Source: Purpureocillium takamizusanense
Taxonomy: Eukaryota; Ascomycota; Sordariomycetes; Hypocreales; Ophiocordycipitaceae
Reading direction: 5' to 3'
Length of the DNA stretch: 64,000 bases
NCBI RefSeq assembly: GCF_022605165.1
Contig: NC_063070.1
Location: 1,612,001 to 1,676,000, forward strand
Of the stretch, positions 32,448 through 44,787 are shown piece by piece; the stretch's first letter is position 1, and every line of letters begins with the position of its first letter. The notes beneath the pieces were generated by a model that saw only the letters and a list, made by a program, of their open reading frames with translations, made no database searches and was not told the origin of the DNA. The translations under genes were made by a program, and so were the position numbers.

Positions 32448-34249
32448 TTAGTACGTGTACCGGAAGTCGTCTGAGGCATTCTCCTACAGTTGAGTTAGCA
32501 AACCCGTCACGATCATACCCGTCGGCGCAGCAGGCACTTACGTCATGAGACTCCAAGGTCCTCTGACCCTGGTCCGCCAGCTTGTTCAGCCTCCGGAAGT
32601 CCAGGTCACAGGCAATGACGAGAATGATGGTCAGGAACGAGCAGGCGATGCAGGTATACATGCCAGGCTTGTAGCCCGTGAGCTTATCCTGGTCGCGGAA
32701 AACCAAGCTGCCGACGATGCCACCAATCCCGCCAAAACCAACGAGCGTAGCGCTGCAAAAGGCTCTCTTCCACTGCCCGCGGACATTGTTGGCCTGGTAG
32801 GCCATGGTCGCCGGGATGTTGCTGTTGGCACCAGCCGTGACGAGGAAGACGCCGAAGTATCGCACGGCCGCGTCCTTGTGCCATCCCATGATGGGCAGGC
32901 CGACGAGGCAGAGGACCATGTTGAAGATGATGATGGGCCCGCGGAAGCGAAACCTGTCGCCGTAGTACCCGGTGAGGAACATGACGATGCCGGCAAACGC
33001 GTACGGTGGCGCCACGAGACACTGGGACTCGCCCACGCTGAACCCCATGTTGCCCATAAGGATGATGGGCAGGGTGTACGCCAGGGCGTACGCAAGGGTC
33101 GTGGTGTTGAAGAAGATCATGGCGTAGGCCCAAATCTTCCAGTCGGCGCCGCCGCCCAGGAACTTTCGCATGTTGAAGGGCGGCACCTTAGAGTCGCCAC
33201 GGTCTCGCTGGATGCGGTCAATAACCCATTGGCGCTCGCGCTGGCCCAAGAAGCTCCAAGACTTCCTTTTCGAGTCTGGGAAGTCGACCAGCAGCCAGTA
33301 GCTGGCCACGGCTAGGGCGCATGTGAGGGCACCCTCGATGATGAAGATCCACCGCCAGCCAGTGAGATTTTCACGGCCGTTCAATTGCATGAGCTGTTGT
33401 TGGCTGTTTAGTTGATGATTGCGAGGTTACAGTTTAGAGACCACAACCGCTCAGGAACATACCCCATAGGCCAGGATGCCTGAAAATGCCGACGCAACAC
33501 AGCCGAGCAGATAGAAGAGCGAATAACGTTTGCCGACCTCGTCTGACGCGCGAGAACGCGGGTCAGCTCCTTGCCGTGTGTGTATATGCCAATGTAATGT
33601 AATGCAAGGCTTTGTTGCCAAGACTTACACCGGGTGTACCACGTGCTTAGCAAGTAGACGCAGCTAGGGAAGAAGCCTGCCTCGAGAAAACCGAGAATCA
33701 CTCGGAGGCCAGCGAGTTGAGGGAAGTCCTTGACGAAGCCCATGCCAATCATGACGGCGCCCCAAAAGAGGGTGATAGCCGCCAGGTGAATGCGCGGGCC
33801 CAGCTTCCGGACGAGAACGGTCGAAGGCGGCTGGAAAATGATGTAGGGGATGAAAAAGACGAGGTTCGCAATGTTCTGCCGAGAGAGGCCGTTTGCGGTC
33901 AGCCATGTGTCTAAATATGCACAGTGGATTGATTATGGTGGAACGAGACGATACTCACGTATCGGTATCCATGGAGGTCGAGCTCCACGCCCATGCCCGC
34001 AATGTTGGCGGCACTCATGTTGGTGCGATCCATGAGGCTGACGCAGTACATGGCACCGACGGTCACGACGAGACGGCGGTCGATGCGCCGAATGATCTTG
34101 CGCTGCTCCGCGGGAGTGAATTCCTCTTGGGTTTCGACCTTTCCCACGTCATTGTCGACGTGGTCCTTGGCAGAGTCAACGTGGGCGAACTCGATGACCT
34201 GCTTCTCCTGGTCTACATGGTCACCGTGGGCGGCTCCTCTCGCCTCCAT
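32448..34249 (-). CDS. MFS transporter, nicotinate/pantothenate-type (Tna1-like, anion:cation symporter family)
   Basis: Five exons, complement of 33959-34249, 33629-33875, 33463-33542, 32542-33393 and 32448-32483, give 501 residues. Junctions restore 'GYRYNIANLVFFIPYIIF', 'YTRYEVGKRYSLFYLLGCV', 'ILAYGLMQLNGRENLTGWRW' and the final 'HDENASDDFRYTY', the common ending of this family. Markers include 'LMDRTNMSAANIAGM' (TM1), 'GFLEAGFFPSCVYLLSTWY', and 'GWRWIFIIEGA'. About 12 membrane segments are expected. Relatives import nicotinate, pantothenate, biotin or carboxylates into the cell; the substrate here is not determinable. The ATG at 34249 is preferred; the frame is open further upstream. The last coding exon has only 12 codons. 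Intron 1 has a second in-range acceptor (33911) that would give a premature stop. Confidence 0.87.
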
Positions 34250-36511
34250 GACGGAAAGCGTTCGTCTTGGGAGCGGCGAGATATGTTCCCCGGGAGAGGG
34301 TTGACACGGTTGCAGACCGCGACGAGATTGCTCTGGTCCTTTGAGATGGGGCGGGAGAGTCAAGCGCACAACTGGGAGATGACGTATGGGATGGATGAAG
34401 TTTGGCACAACGGGGGCAACAAGAGCCTCAACACCTGGTGGGACAACAGGGCAGATATATACTTTGTGGCAGTAGCTGTCTAGTTTGCAGTTTTACCGGT
34501 TGACTGGGAATTAACCGACACGGACGACGGACCGTACAGTTAGACCAATGTATTGACAAAGCTAAGCGTGTGGAACGTGGGACTGACCGGGAGGCGCGAG
34601 CAACGCACGTAGCATGCAAGCAAGGTTCGAGAGGGCATAGACCACATCCCCCCGGCCTGTGTATACTTCGTAGTACGTAGTCGCCCAGCGAGCCTCGACC
34701 TCCTTTGAGTGGATCCTACCTCGGTTGGCTGTTGAAGGTATCTACGAGTCGAGATGATGATGGAGTCCTTGGCTGTCTTTTGTGGATGTGGAGGTGTATG
34801 TGATGTCTGAGTCCAAGACTCAGTGGGCCGCCCAAGCAGTCCATCAATGGCTTGCCTGCCATCCTGCCTCCCGCCACCTGCGGGGAACAAGCCACCGTGG
34901 AGAGAGAGAGGCAGTTATTGGTGAGTGTGTGTCTGCCTGCACTCGGGAGTTTAAAATCCGGGGTGGCGCCCAGCTACGCATGCCGCGATCAGCCACTAAC
35001 GATGGTAATTTTGCGGGGGACCGCGGGCGAGTTGTCCTGTTTCGACATGGTCTCGGCGAGAGGAGGGGGAGGGGGCGCCGTTGGACTGCCACTTGTGCCA
35101 CACACGATAGTTAACTACCTACTGGCGGGAAAAGGGTTAGGGGAGATACTTTGAGCTTGGCGCCCGCTGTCCGCGGGGGGGGGGGGGGGGGGGGGGGCAC
35201 GCTGGTGGTACGCAGGACAAGAATGTTGCGGCGAAGAGAGACAGTGCACGCATCGTGCTCAGGAAGACCCAACGGCTCGCTGCGCCGGGATGCCATGGCC
35301 CATGTCATGCGAAGCCTCTTGGCAGGCTGAAGCTGACTCTGAGACCAGGCAAGGAAGGGTCTTTCACACGAGAGGGAGCCCTTGTCCATGACCAAAGGGG
35401 CTTCGTTAGAACGGGTCCCCAAAGATCAGAGAGCCGCTGATAAGCATACTTCGTAGGCATTCATGTGCTTCTTACTTACTCGGTACGAAGTGTGTATGTG
35501 CGCAGGCATCTCGTTCGCATCGCCCGGTCCCGGGAAGAGCATCTTCGACTGCATCTTTTGACGATGATGAAATACCTAGTACCAGCTTCCCTGAAAACCC
35601 AAGCTGCCCGGAGAGAAAGGCTGAAGGATCGTCGCGGTGAACTCCCCCCACCTTCTCCCCGTCGCTACGGGCCAACCGCCGCCGCGCCCTCAATCAACTG
35701 ATCCCCATCCCATCGCGTGGCCCTGTAGCTCCTCCAATTCAGCCCCAGGCTTGGCTCGCCGCTCCTGGGTCCCCGTTCATCGATGCCTCGGCATCGGCGA
35801 GACAACATTGGCCACCCATTGGCCAGACACCCCGGATTCGTGCCTTGGAAGGATGGTGGTGCTCCTCCCGTCCGTCCACCCGTCCTTGACGTCGTCGTCT
35901 TCATCCCTGCCACGCCAGAGTTCCCAGACCCAGACCAGACCAGACCAGACTGCCAAGCGGTGGGGAGAGACGCGTCGCGGATGGAGGGTTGGTTCTAAGC
36001 GCAAGACAAGGCAACTAGCGCACGCGCGGGAGACGAAAACCTTACGGTATGCATAAAAACACGCCCCAGGCCAAGCCACCTCCGACTTCCGTCGTTGCTC
36101 GCTGCACCGTCGTGTTGTGCCACTTGGCCCGCCGTTGACCTGCCGCCAGCCCTGCTCCGAGCCCCCGTGGCCACGAGATCCTGGCCTTATCTGGCAAGCT
36201 ATTGGACTAGCCGGAGCCTCTCTGCAGGCTTGTCGCGTGCAGCTCAGGCCGGCTAATCTCAAAGGATCCTCATGGGCTCGGCCTTGCCATGCTCTCGGCT
36301 TGCGAATGAGAATGCATCTTTGATTCTAGCATTAATCTTTGCGCTTAGTGACCTTTTGCAAAACCACCTCTTACTGGCTACCGAGCCAAAGTGACAGCCG
36401 CGCCATCAACGCCAGGAACGACTCAACGCCCGTCCAAAAACCCTCGCTGTAGATCCTCGGCCACCGGCCTGCATGAACAACTGGCCCTGTATTGTTGACC
36501 TGGTGTCGCGG
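34250..36511. other. 2.3 kb intergenic region with a poly-G tract
   Basis: No gene supported. It contains a 23-base G run, two copies of TACTTCGTA (34664-34672 and 35447-35455) and C/T-rich stretches around 35.6-35.9 kb. Frames here lack domain signatures. Confidence 0.55.
35175..35197 (+). repeat. Poly-G tract, 23 bases
   Basis: An uninterrupted run of 23 G is the longest homopolymer in the window. It may form G-quadruplex DNA and its exact length is vulnerable to sequencing or assembly error. Confidence 0.9.
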
Positions 36512-38035
36512 CTAGAAGCCGAGGCCCTTGGAAGCTGCATGAAAGAGCCTCCTAACGTTATTCCAAATGAGGCCGCAGAGTCCCACGACAGTAAACACCT
36601 GCAGGATCTCCCAGGGGTGACGAGTCCGAACCGAGGTTTCGACAAAGCCAGCTTCCGCCCCAGCCATGGGAGGAAAGCGCGAAGTCTTCAAGTACTCTTC
36701 CATGAGTTCGTCCTTCTTGTACCACTGCTCGCGTAGCCACAGGTCGAATTTCTTCTGGTCGTCGAGCGGAATCTCAGACATGCGAAACCTTCGCCAGTAA
36801 AGGTTGATAGATTTTGGTGGCCGGCCCTGAAAATATGTGCTCGAGAGTCCGAAAATCTCCTCGCCATACTTGCCTCGGCTATCGGTGCCCTTGTCAGCAA
36901 ACGTGTCCAGCGTGTTCGATGCCGGCAAGCTTATCACGTCAACCGGCAACTTACGGGATGCCTTCGTACGCCACCGTGCAGTCGTACACATAATCCACGG
37001 TGCCCCGGAGCTCGTTGAGGCAAAAAAAGCTTCCGGTGCTGCGCGGCAGCATCACATGCTCGGGATCCTTCAGACCGTTCTTTTCAGCCCACTGCCTGGA
37101 TTTCCGCCGACCGTTGCCCGAGAGGTTTGTTCCCTCCGGGAAGAGCAGCAGCCACATGGGATCCAGATACGTCTTTCCATTGGGGCTGGTCTTCTTCTGC
37201 TTCAGCTTGTTGAGTCGGTACGCCAGCCGCGGCTGGTCCGTCGCCATCTTCCTCGACATGAAGATGAACCCATAAAACATCATGCCCGTGCCGATGAACG
37301 GTATGTATCGCAGCGATTCTTTCAAGATTATGTAGAGATGCCCGTGCATCGCCGGTTGGTTGACATAGCCAATCCACCAGAGATACAGCCAGTCAGTATA
37401 GATCTGGGTGTCGCATCGAGATTGTCAGCTGACCCCCTTTCACGGCTGCGAGACGCTTCTAATCGCTTTTCAGGCTGCGCATATCCACCTCCCCTCAACC
37501 CGGTCAGTCTGGCGTACCTGATGGTTGGCAATGAGAACTAGGCGCTCGGGGAACGAGAACTGTACTCCTCCGTCGCCGGTTGACTTGATTTGGCCGGCAA
37601 CAGATTCGTCGCCACTGATTCGAACCGTGGTCGGGCCCCATATCTGGGTCATGGCCGTCGTCGTCAGCGCAAAGGAGCGCTTGGTCATGGCCATGTACGC
37701 ATAGAACCACTCGCGGTTGATGAAGTACAACGGCGCGCCGATAAACTGCGTCACAACGATTCTGCGAGGGGCCAGGGCCACCTGTTAGTCGATATCTGGC
37801 TGAGAAACAACGACCAGCTTAAGGGCCTGGCGGCGTAGGGAACGACTTACGCCAAACAACACGAGGTAAAGTAGACGGCAAATGCAAGCCCGCGGAGGAC
37901 TTGAGCAAGGCGGCCGTAGCCCTCTTTCCCCGAGGGATGTGCAACGCGCTTCTCGCTGCTCTGCAACACGTCACGATCGTTCACCCCCGCTGCAAGGTCG
38001 GGCCCGGATGCGCCGGGATGCTTTCCGTCGGCCAT
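36512..38035 (-). CDS. LPAAT-family acyltransferase (1-acyl-glycerophosphate/lysophosphoinositide acyltransferase type)
   Basis: Four exons, complement of 37851-38035, 37518-37761, 36955-37403 and 36512-36878, give 414 residues. Splicing assembles the catalytic NHX4D box across intron 2: Asn141-His142 end one exon region and Asp147 starts the next ('NHQIYTDW'). Further boxes are 'FPEGTNLS' (231-238) and 'VMLPRSTG' (box IV). A hydrophobic segment near residues 45-65 and another at the C-terminus (VFTVVGLCGLIW) suggest an ER membrane protein. The long C-terminal part with 'TYFQGRPPKSINLYWRRF' is typical of the AGPAT4/5, LCLAT1 and yeast Cst26 group, which acylates lysophosphatidate or lysophosphatidylinositol. 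It diverges from the NAD(H) kinase across 1.1 kb. Confidence 0.87.
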
Positions 38036-39126
38036 GAGGGGTGGTTGTGACGTCTAGGTAGACGGCAGAACAGAACCCGCGCGCGTCGGTCGTGACTGTT
38101 TGTCGTCGCTGAGTTTCGTCTCTTTGTGCGATGGCCCTCGCCCGGGACGCGGGAGTTTGCGCAAGAGGGCGATTCCTGGGGCGACCAAGTCTGACGAATT
38201 AAGATCTCAAAGACGGCCGGGTCAGGTAGTTGATGCAAACCCGTAAATGACTCGCGCGGCAGCGATCAGGTGGTGCCTGCGGGTAGCGAGTGCACCTGAT
38301 CGGCTCACCTTGGACGAAGGTAGGGTCGGGTCGTGAAGCCGACGGGCGGTGACTATCCGTCAGTTCGTCCGTATCCCGCCAATCGAGCATGTGACGACAT
38401 CCAGCCCTGGACGTCGGGTTTCTGCCAGTGCGCGCCTCAGCTGATGCAGCAGGCTGCCAATGGGACGCAGCGCGCTGTAAGCTCCTGCGGGGACACCCTG
38501 TTGGTGCCTCAAGCCCCCCTATCCCGTGCTGCGGGCCCGGCGCTTTGGGAACGTAAGGTAGGGAGGGGCAGCCCAGTGCTTCGTACTTCGTACCGCAACC
38601 GATCGCTACTCCGGACAAGACGTGCCGAAGTTCCCCTGGGCCCGATGAAGCAGCCCCGCACTGGACAACAGCTTACATTATCACTGCAGGATGGAGAACT
38701 CTTCAATGTGAAATTGAGGATCGTGTGAATGATGCAGCATAGGTACCTAACGTACTACAGTACTTAAGTACTGGCCTAGGTACTTAGGCACTTACCGAAC
38801 GTTACTAACCAAGCTATAAAAAACAGTTGCAAGCGCAGGTGTCAACGGCGGCCCCCGCCATGCCAAATTTATAGATCGATGCTGTATGAGGCAGGCGGTC
38901 AGGCTGGGTGGAGGTGCCATGCCGCCGCCCGGAGTCATGCCAGTTTAGCATTAGGACAGCTGACGGCAGGAGCTCAACACCAGACTTTCTTCAAGATCAC
39001 GGCACACCAGCCAGTCCATACTCTTACTGGCCCTTTCGCCTCGCATTTGCAGTTGGCCGGCCTACTTTCTCCACGTAGGCTTCGCACTGAGGCATCATGG
39101 TCGAAAAGTGACGCTCGGCTTTCAGC
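38036..39126. other. Divergent intergenic region (acyltransferase / NADH kinase)
   Basis: About 1.1 kb with both promoters. It holds TACTTCGTA at 38584-38592 and, at 38740-38785, a dense patch of short palindromes (TAGGTACCTA, TACTTAAGTA, CCTAGG). Confidence 0.6.
38740..38790. repeat. Cluster of short TAGGTAC-type palindromes
   Basis: Within 50 bp there are TAGGTACCTA (38740-38749), TACTTAAGTA (38761-38770) and CCTAGGTACTTAGG. Similar TAGGTACCTA palindromes recur twice near 61.14 kb. Their role is unknown; they could be a fungal dispersed repeat family or protein-binding sites. Confidence 0.6.
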
Positions 39127-40530
39127 ATGCCTAGCCATCGCCGCCTTTGGCAGCCGCTAATCCTCGCGGCGCGGCCACGACAGGCCTCACGATGCCGGGT
39201 CAGCGCCGTGTCGCTCCTGCAGCCGCGACCCCTTTCCACAACCCAATCCCTGGGGCTTGCGGAACTGCGCAGTGCTGCCGAACTTCCGGATCGGACCGTG
39301 CCGCGCTATCTGCAGAGCACGAAGCCGGGCTCTTCTCTCCTGTCCCTCAGGTGGCCACGCCCGCCCCGGAACCTGCTCTTGGTCCAGAAGCTGTACGCCC
39401 CGGACGTTTCCAAGTCGGTCCTCAAGTTTGCGAAATACATCCGCGGCGAGTACCCCGACGTCAACATAATTGTCGAGCCCCGGATCGCCGACTCGATCCA
39501 AGACCAGCTCAGCTTCCCCGTTTACGTGTCCGACACCCGATCCAACATTGCCGACAAGGTCGACGTGATCGCCACATTTGGCGGTGATGGAACCGTCTTG
39601 AGAGCCGCTAGCCTCTTCAAGCTGCATGGCTCTGTGCCCCCGATCCTGTCCTTTAGCATGGGCACCCTGGGCTTCCTCGGCGAGTGGAGCTTCAGTGAGC
39701 ACAAGAAGGCCTGGAGAGAGATGTACATGAGTGGAAGCGGCGTGGCCATCCACGATGCAGCCGTGCCTCGCGGCGACTGGGACACTGTCGGTGAGGATGC
39801 TGCCTCGTCTTCTCTCGTCGGCTGGGATCGCATGAAGGGCAAGAGTCTGGGAGTCAGCAGAGCGTCCAAGGTCCTCCTTCGCCATCGCATCAAGGCCGAC
39901 ATATTTGACCGCTCGGGAAACAACATCAACAACCGGGTATCAAACACCCTCGCCAGTCATTCCAAGTCCGGCATCGCCGGCACCAAAGAGGAATCACCTT
40001 CGCTTCGCGCAATCAACGAAATCTCGGTCCACAGGGGCTCGCACCCTCATCTGGCGATTATCGACATCTATCAAAACGGCCACTTCCTGACGGAGACTAC
40101 GGCGGACGGCATCTTGGTCAGCACGCCTACGGGCTCGACGGCCTACAGCCTCAGCGCCGGCGGGCCCATCGTGCACCCGCTCGTCAAGTCGCTGCTCATC
40201 ACCCCGATTAGCCCTTGCAGCCTGAGCTTTCGCTCGCTCGTGCTGCCGCTGGATACAAGAGTGTGCCTGCGCATGAGCCCTAAAAATAGGGGCCGCGAGC
40301 TGGACCTAAACATTGACGGGAAGCGGTGCGCCGGCGTGTCGCCTGGATCCGAGATTCGCATCGAGGGCGAGTTTGTTGGGCGGGCTGGACCCGGGGAGGA
40401 ATGGCACGGGGGCGTTCCGTGCGTCATCAGGGCTGAGGATGATGATCCTTGGGTTGGCGGCCTGAACGGCCTGCTCAAATTCAATCACCCGTTTGGCAGA
40501 GAGCCACCGATTGACGAGTATACCGACTGA
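39127..40530 (+). CDS. POS5: NAD(H) kinase, mitochondrial (Pos5-like)
   Basis: A single exon of 467 residues. The N-terminus is basic, rich in Arg/Ser/Leu and lacks acids (MPSHRRLWQPLILAARPRQA onwards), as expected of a mitochondrial presequence. The kinase core has 'PPRNLLLVQKLYAPDVSKSV', the catalytic/phosphate motif 'ATFGGDGTVLRAAS', 'FSMGTLGFLGEWSF' and the NAD-binding 'STPTGSTAYSLSAGGPIV', then 'SFRSLVLPLD'. The order and the 'PPRN' lead match yeast Pos5, the mitochondrial NADH kinase, better than the cytosolic Utr1 type. It phosphorylates NAD(H) to make NADP(H) for mitochondrial antioxidant and biosynthetic reactions. A low-complexity insert lies at about residues 265-300 compared with the yeast enzyme. 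The symbol is assigned by similarity recognition. Confidence 0.9.
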   Translation: MPSHRRLWQPLILAARPRQASRCRVSAVSLLQPRPLSTTQSLGLAELRSAAELPDRTVPRYLQSTKPGSSLLSLRWPRPPRNLLLVQKLYAPDVSKSVLKFAKYIRGEYPDVNIIVEPRIADSIQDQLSFPVYVSDTRSNIADKVDVIATFGGDGTVLRAASLFKLHGSVPPILSFSMGTLGFLGEWSFSEHKKAWREMYMSGSGVAIHDAAVPRGDWDTVGEDAASSSLVGWDRMKGKSLGVSRASKVLLRHRIKADIFDRSGNNINNRVSNTLASHSKSGIAGTKEESPSLRAINEISVHRGSHPHLAIIDIYQNGHFLTETTADGILVSTPTGSTAYSLSAGGPIVHPLVKSLLITPISPCSLSFRSLVLPLDTRVCLRMSPKNRGRELDLNIDGKRCAGVSPGSEIRIEGEFVGRAGPGEEWHGGVPCVIRAEDDDPWVGGLNGLLKFNHPFGREPPIDEYTD

Positions 40531-41195
40531 CGCACGGTCGCGCGTGCTTCGGCCGAGTGAAAAGCCAATCGGTCGCGCAAGCTCATCAGCAGTCAGGGGT
40601 CTGTTACTACGGATTCCTGGGCCAGCACGAACGCACCAAATCGACGCAACTCAACTCGATACCCTTGTTCCAAGACGTACTCTTTCTTATTTTGGGCGTG
40701 TTCAAGCGTTCCTGCGATTGCACCACGCAGCACTGCCTCATGCAGGCGACCCATCCCATAGTACTTCGTGGCAGCCGTTGAATAAAGTGACCCGGCGCGC
40801 GCAGCTGCCCAGCGTCGCATCCCAAACGCGTCGGCGCCAACGTCCCCACGACCGTGCGTGCCATCTTCAGCTGAGACATACCCCTCCCAATCTCCTCACG
40901 AGTGCTTTAGACGCGCTCTATCCCTCGCCAAGGGGCGCAGCCAGCGTTATTGATTAAAAAAGGAGTCGCTGCCGCCGGGTCCTTCGGGGGCACGAAAGCG
41001 CCTATGCTTTGTGTGTTCTCGCCCACCGCAGTCAATCGTTGTCTGCATACACTCGTTCATCAATTATTGCGTTCGCCCTTCACACTCGTTCAGGAGCGGC
41101 GTACACTCTCGTTTTCAGGTGACATCTAGTTCATCACTGCCGCCGCGTCCATTTTCGTGCCACTCCATCTCTTTCCCTCTCTGCTACCATTCACC
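40531..41195. other. Spacer and promoter of the AA1-like gene
   Basis: About 660 bp. The last 100 bases before the ATG are C/T-rich (typical fungal leader). No other feature seen. Confidence 0.5.
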
Positions 41196-41801
41196 ATGCA
41201 CAGCCCCATCGCAGCCGCGGCGGCCTTGGTCCTCTGCGCTGCCGGCCTGGCAGCCGGCCGGCCCGCAGCCCAAGCCATCGGGCCATGCACCACGCTCTCG
41301 CAATCGGCAACAAAGTGGGACGTGGTCGATCTGGGCCTCAGCGCCTCCTACGACTCCAACAGCGGCGGCGACACCTCAGAAAGCTCGGACGACGGGGCGA
41401 ACGCGGCCTCCATCAGCTTCCAGCTGGCCAACGCCGCTGTCGCGTACCGGGCCAACTGCAGCGCGCAGTCCACCGATGTGGCGTCCGACTTCTTCGACGG
41501 CAAGCAAGAGTATAGCTGCAGCGTGCCCGCGGATGCCAAGGGCCTCGGCGACAAGGCGACGTTTACCTTTTCGCGGCGGACGGGCCGGCTCAGCATCAAG
41601 CAGATGTGGAGATGCGCCAAGGACTTGTCGGGCTTCAAAGCCGAGGGCGGCGTGGCGCTCAACCTCACCTGCGGCGACGCGCCAGCGAGCAGGGCCAATC
41701 CTCCGCCTGTAAGGACACAGGCGCCGACGGCGGTGAAGGCCCCTTGCCATAGGAACTCGACGGTATCCGTACCGATGGAGAGTCTAGGCGGGTTCGCTTG
41801 A
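41196..41801 (+). CDS. Small secreted cysteine-containing protein, AA1-like (Alt a 1-like) domain
   Basis: A single exon of 201 residues; the frame is open upstream but the first ATG is at 41196. Residues 1 to about 20 are a signal peptide (MHSPIAAAAALVLCAAGLAA). The mature part carries 'WDVVDLGLSASYDS', 'ASISFQLANAAVAYRANCSA', 'DKATFTFSRRTGRLSIKQMWRC' and 'GGVALNLTC', the pattern of secreted fungal AA1-like proteins, with six Cys in the mature protein likely paired in disulphides. The tail is Pro/Thr-rich. Relatives are abundant extracellular proteins, some of which act as allergens or elicit plant responses; the function of this one is unknown. Assignment rests on motif pattern recognised from memory. 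Confidence 0.75.
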   Translation: MHSPIAAAAALVLCAAGLAAGRPAAQAIGPCTTLSQSATKWDVVDLGLSASYDSNSGGDTSESSDDGANAASISFQLANAAVAYRANCSAQSTDVASDFFDGKQEYSCSVPADAKGLGDKATFTFSRRTGRLSIKQMWRCAKDLSGFKAEGGVALNLTCGDAPASRANPPPVRTQAPTAVKAPCHRNSTVSVPMESLGGFA

Positions 41802-44787
41802 TTAGGGGTCTGGGGCGAGAACATCCGTTACAATAAGGACATGGGCAAGACAGCGACGACTACGATGACGGCAGGCCTTCTTTCTGCTCAAGAGAGGCAT
41901 GTATAGGATTTTTGATGCCATGGCGTTGGAAGAGCGCCCTGAAGAAGGAAAAGCATGACCAAAGACCTCCGTTCATGGGAGTGTTCAGGAGCCTCGTGCG
42001 ATCTTATGACGCAAATACGTACAGTAATCTTCCACGATCTAATTACATCGTAATATCAGGCACGCTGCAGACGTTGCCACGGCTCATCTCGCGTCCGAGA
42101 GGGACCCCTTTACTACTGCATCCTCTGTGCAATCCAGCGAATGATAACGGGGCGGGTGCTGTTGGACGCAACCTATGATGGAAGCGAGTCGCTGACCCGA
42201 CAGGGCATGACGAGGGCGGCCTCCCAACAATTGGAAATTCAAGGAGTTGGCGCCGGGTTGAGCCCAGGCCCAGCTCACGATAAGACCTCGGCGGCTCGAC
42301 GGGCGGCGATGCCCTGTAGCCCGTACTACTTCGTAAATACGTACGCCGTTCATGATTCAGGGGTGTTAGAGGCCGCACATTCCGAGAGGGCCTGTCATCC
42401 CCGTTCCCACAAGGTCTACGGGAGAGACGGGGAGGAGGAGGAGGTGCGAGGTGCACAAAGCGTTGTCGTGTTATGGTGGATTTTCTCCAGTCGTCATCGT
42501 CGTCGTCGTTGTCGTCGTCGGAACGCGACCGAGAGACGCCAGCAGTGTTTTCACCCAATGGGGCAATGCTCTTGTCGCAGCCAGCCACAGCAAGGCGCGT
42601 GAGGCAGGTCCTGGCAGCGGGCCAGCCCAGCAGTCACCCATGCACTAGCAGTACGTCGTGACGCGCGGGATGTATTGGGCCAGCGGGAGTCTCTTGATCA
42701 AGTGGGATGCCCTCGGCGGCTCTGGGAAGTGCGCCTCGCCCGCTTGCTTCGTCATAGGTTGAGCGCATCAAGTTTAGCTCAGAGCACGACTCGGCGGGAT
42801 TACCGTCCGGGCTTCAACGGGAGACTTACGTATGTACGCACTTCCCTCTGCCGGTACGGACTACGTGATTTTAAGGTACAGCAGATTGCATCGCGGTGGA
42901 GTGCCGGCAAGGCGGAGCGGACGGCGGCTGGTGGCGGGCCGGTCGGCTGGCTGGCTGGCTTATTATGCCCCGAAACGGAAATAAAGTGCGATCAGCGGCC
43001 AGCAAAGACGCATGGCAAGGCATTTTTCTTGACGTGGAACATGTAGCTTCTAGGCGTCAAAAGAGTGAGAAGACCAAGCCAAAGCGGGGTTTTCTGCAGT
43101 CCGGAGTCCGGACAAGCCGCTAGGATACGGATTATGGAGTAATTCTTCGTACGAAGCACAAATTTGTGCTCGATACATGGGTAGGATGTGTGTTTCTTGA
43201 CGAATCCACGGTCTTCAAGATGCGCCCAGGTGCAAGTCGGGCCAAACAACGCCGTGGCGCCCTCGCTCCAGCCACGCGACGCCCTTCCAATCGGCAGAAG
43301 GGGGGGGGGGGGATGGGGGGCCGGTCCGTTGGCCGAGCGGGGCCCTGTTGCAACACCCTTGCCCGTGTTTCGTCCACTGGATTTGTAGGTTGCCAGTATG
43401 CACTTCTGAGGGCATGGCATTGTACGAAGTTACATCATGCAGGAAGCTGACACAGCCCCTCGCCCGATTCTGTGGTGGGCCGGGGGCCTCGGCCTGCAGA
43501 CAGAGAAAGGGCAGACTGGCAAGTCAGAGAGAGCTTGATGATGAGAGAGAGAGAGTGGTGGGGTGCCGGCCATCAACGATGGATCTCACGGCGCGCGGCG
43601 CAGTCGCAGATGCCCAGTGGAACAACAAGCCTGATGAGCGGACCTCAGCCTCAGCCCCCCCGGCTACCTTTTCTGGTCGCCGCTTATTATACACGCCCGC
43701 AGCAAACTTTGCTCGGCACCGAACTCTTGCGTGCGCTTTGTGTCGTGGCACGCACGTCGTTCGTTGGGCAAGACGGCATCGCGCTGGCTAGGTTAGCTGG
43801 CGAGGCGCACGCGGCCCGCACCTGTTGCATGATGTAAGATAATACCGGACGAATCCATTTGCCATATGGACCATGCCATGTCACTCTGCGACGAGGAGAA
43901 GCAGCGCTCGGGGCGCCGGCTGGTGCTACGACCCCGGGACCCCAGACGCGCGCGCCGCCGGACTAGACGGTCGCTCGTTCGCTCGCCCCCTCGCGGGCGC
44001 TGCTGTGTCACCGCGTGGTGGTCCCTGGCAATAACCGTCGTAGGAAGTACAGTACCGCCAAGGCTTACTCTCTCCCTCTCTCCATCCATCCAACGCGTAC
44101 CCAATACGTAGGTGCTGTATGATGTGTGCCCTTAGTAGTACGAATGTACGATTGTGGCCTAGGCGGCATCTTCCCGAAGAAGGGGGGCCGGCCGGCCGGC
44201 ACATCCACTCACTCATGCACCACCACCCGTGGCGCCGGAACGGGGGACATTGCGCTGATGAAGGGGGAAGGGAACGCGCGCGCTGCGCATTTGGCCTCGT
44301 CACTCAAAAAGCCAAGACCTCCCGCCCGCCCGCGGCCCAACGCCAAGCTGCTTGTGATAACATTTTTTCCCTCCCTTTCCTTCTCTGTTCTCTTCTTGTT
44401 GCCAATGCCCCAGGCCCCCGAAGCTTCCGTGTCTGCACATCCATCACCTCATCAGCATCTCTTGTCCGCTTGAGGCAACGTCGTGAAAGAAGACTGGGGA
44501 TTGCGCACCAAGCACCAGGTACGAAAAGAACGCCAGGGAGGAATCCACAGGCAGGCGAGTCGAGTCCGGCCGAGCCCCCATCGCATATCTTCCCTTGGCC
44601 TGGAACCAGCCTACCTACCACCAATCCACGCACGAAGAGGAACCACCGCCTCCGAGACCCAATTCCGCCCCCATAACCGTCGCGACAACAAAACAGAGAC
44701 GAGGAAACACCAACTTCCCCCCTCCACCTGCGCAGAGCGCAGCGCAGCGCAGCACGAAGGAGACATCCTGCAAGACAAGGGCAGACA
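41802..44787. other. 3 kb intergenic region, low-complexity, no gene supported
   Basis: Frames on both strands are spurious-looking and rich in Arg/Pro/Gly. Simple sequence includes an imperfect CGT repeat near 42490-42520 and G13 at 43300-43312. TACTTCGTA occurs at 42327-42335 and a 12-base palindrome CTTCGTACGAAG at 43145-43156. The last 400 bp are C-rich, A-rich leader-type sequence before the phospholipase gene. Confidence 0.6.
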
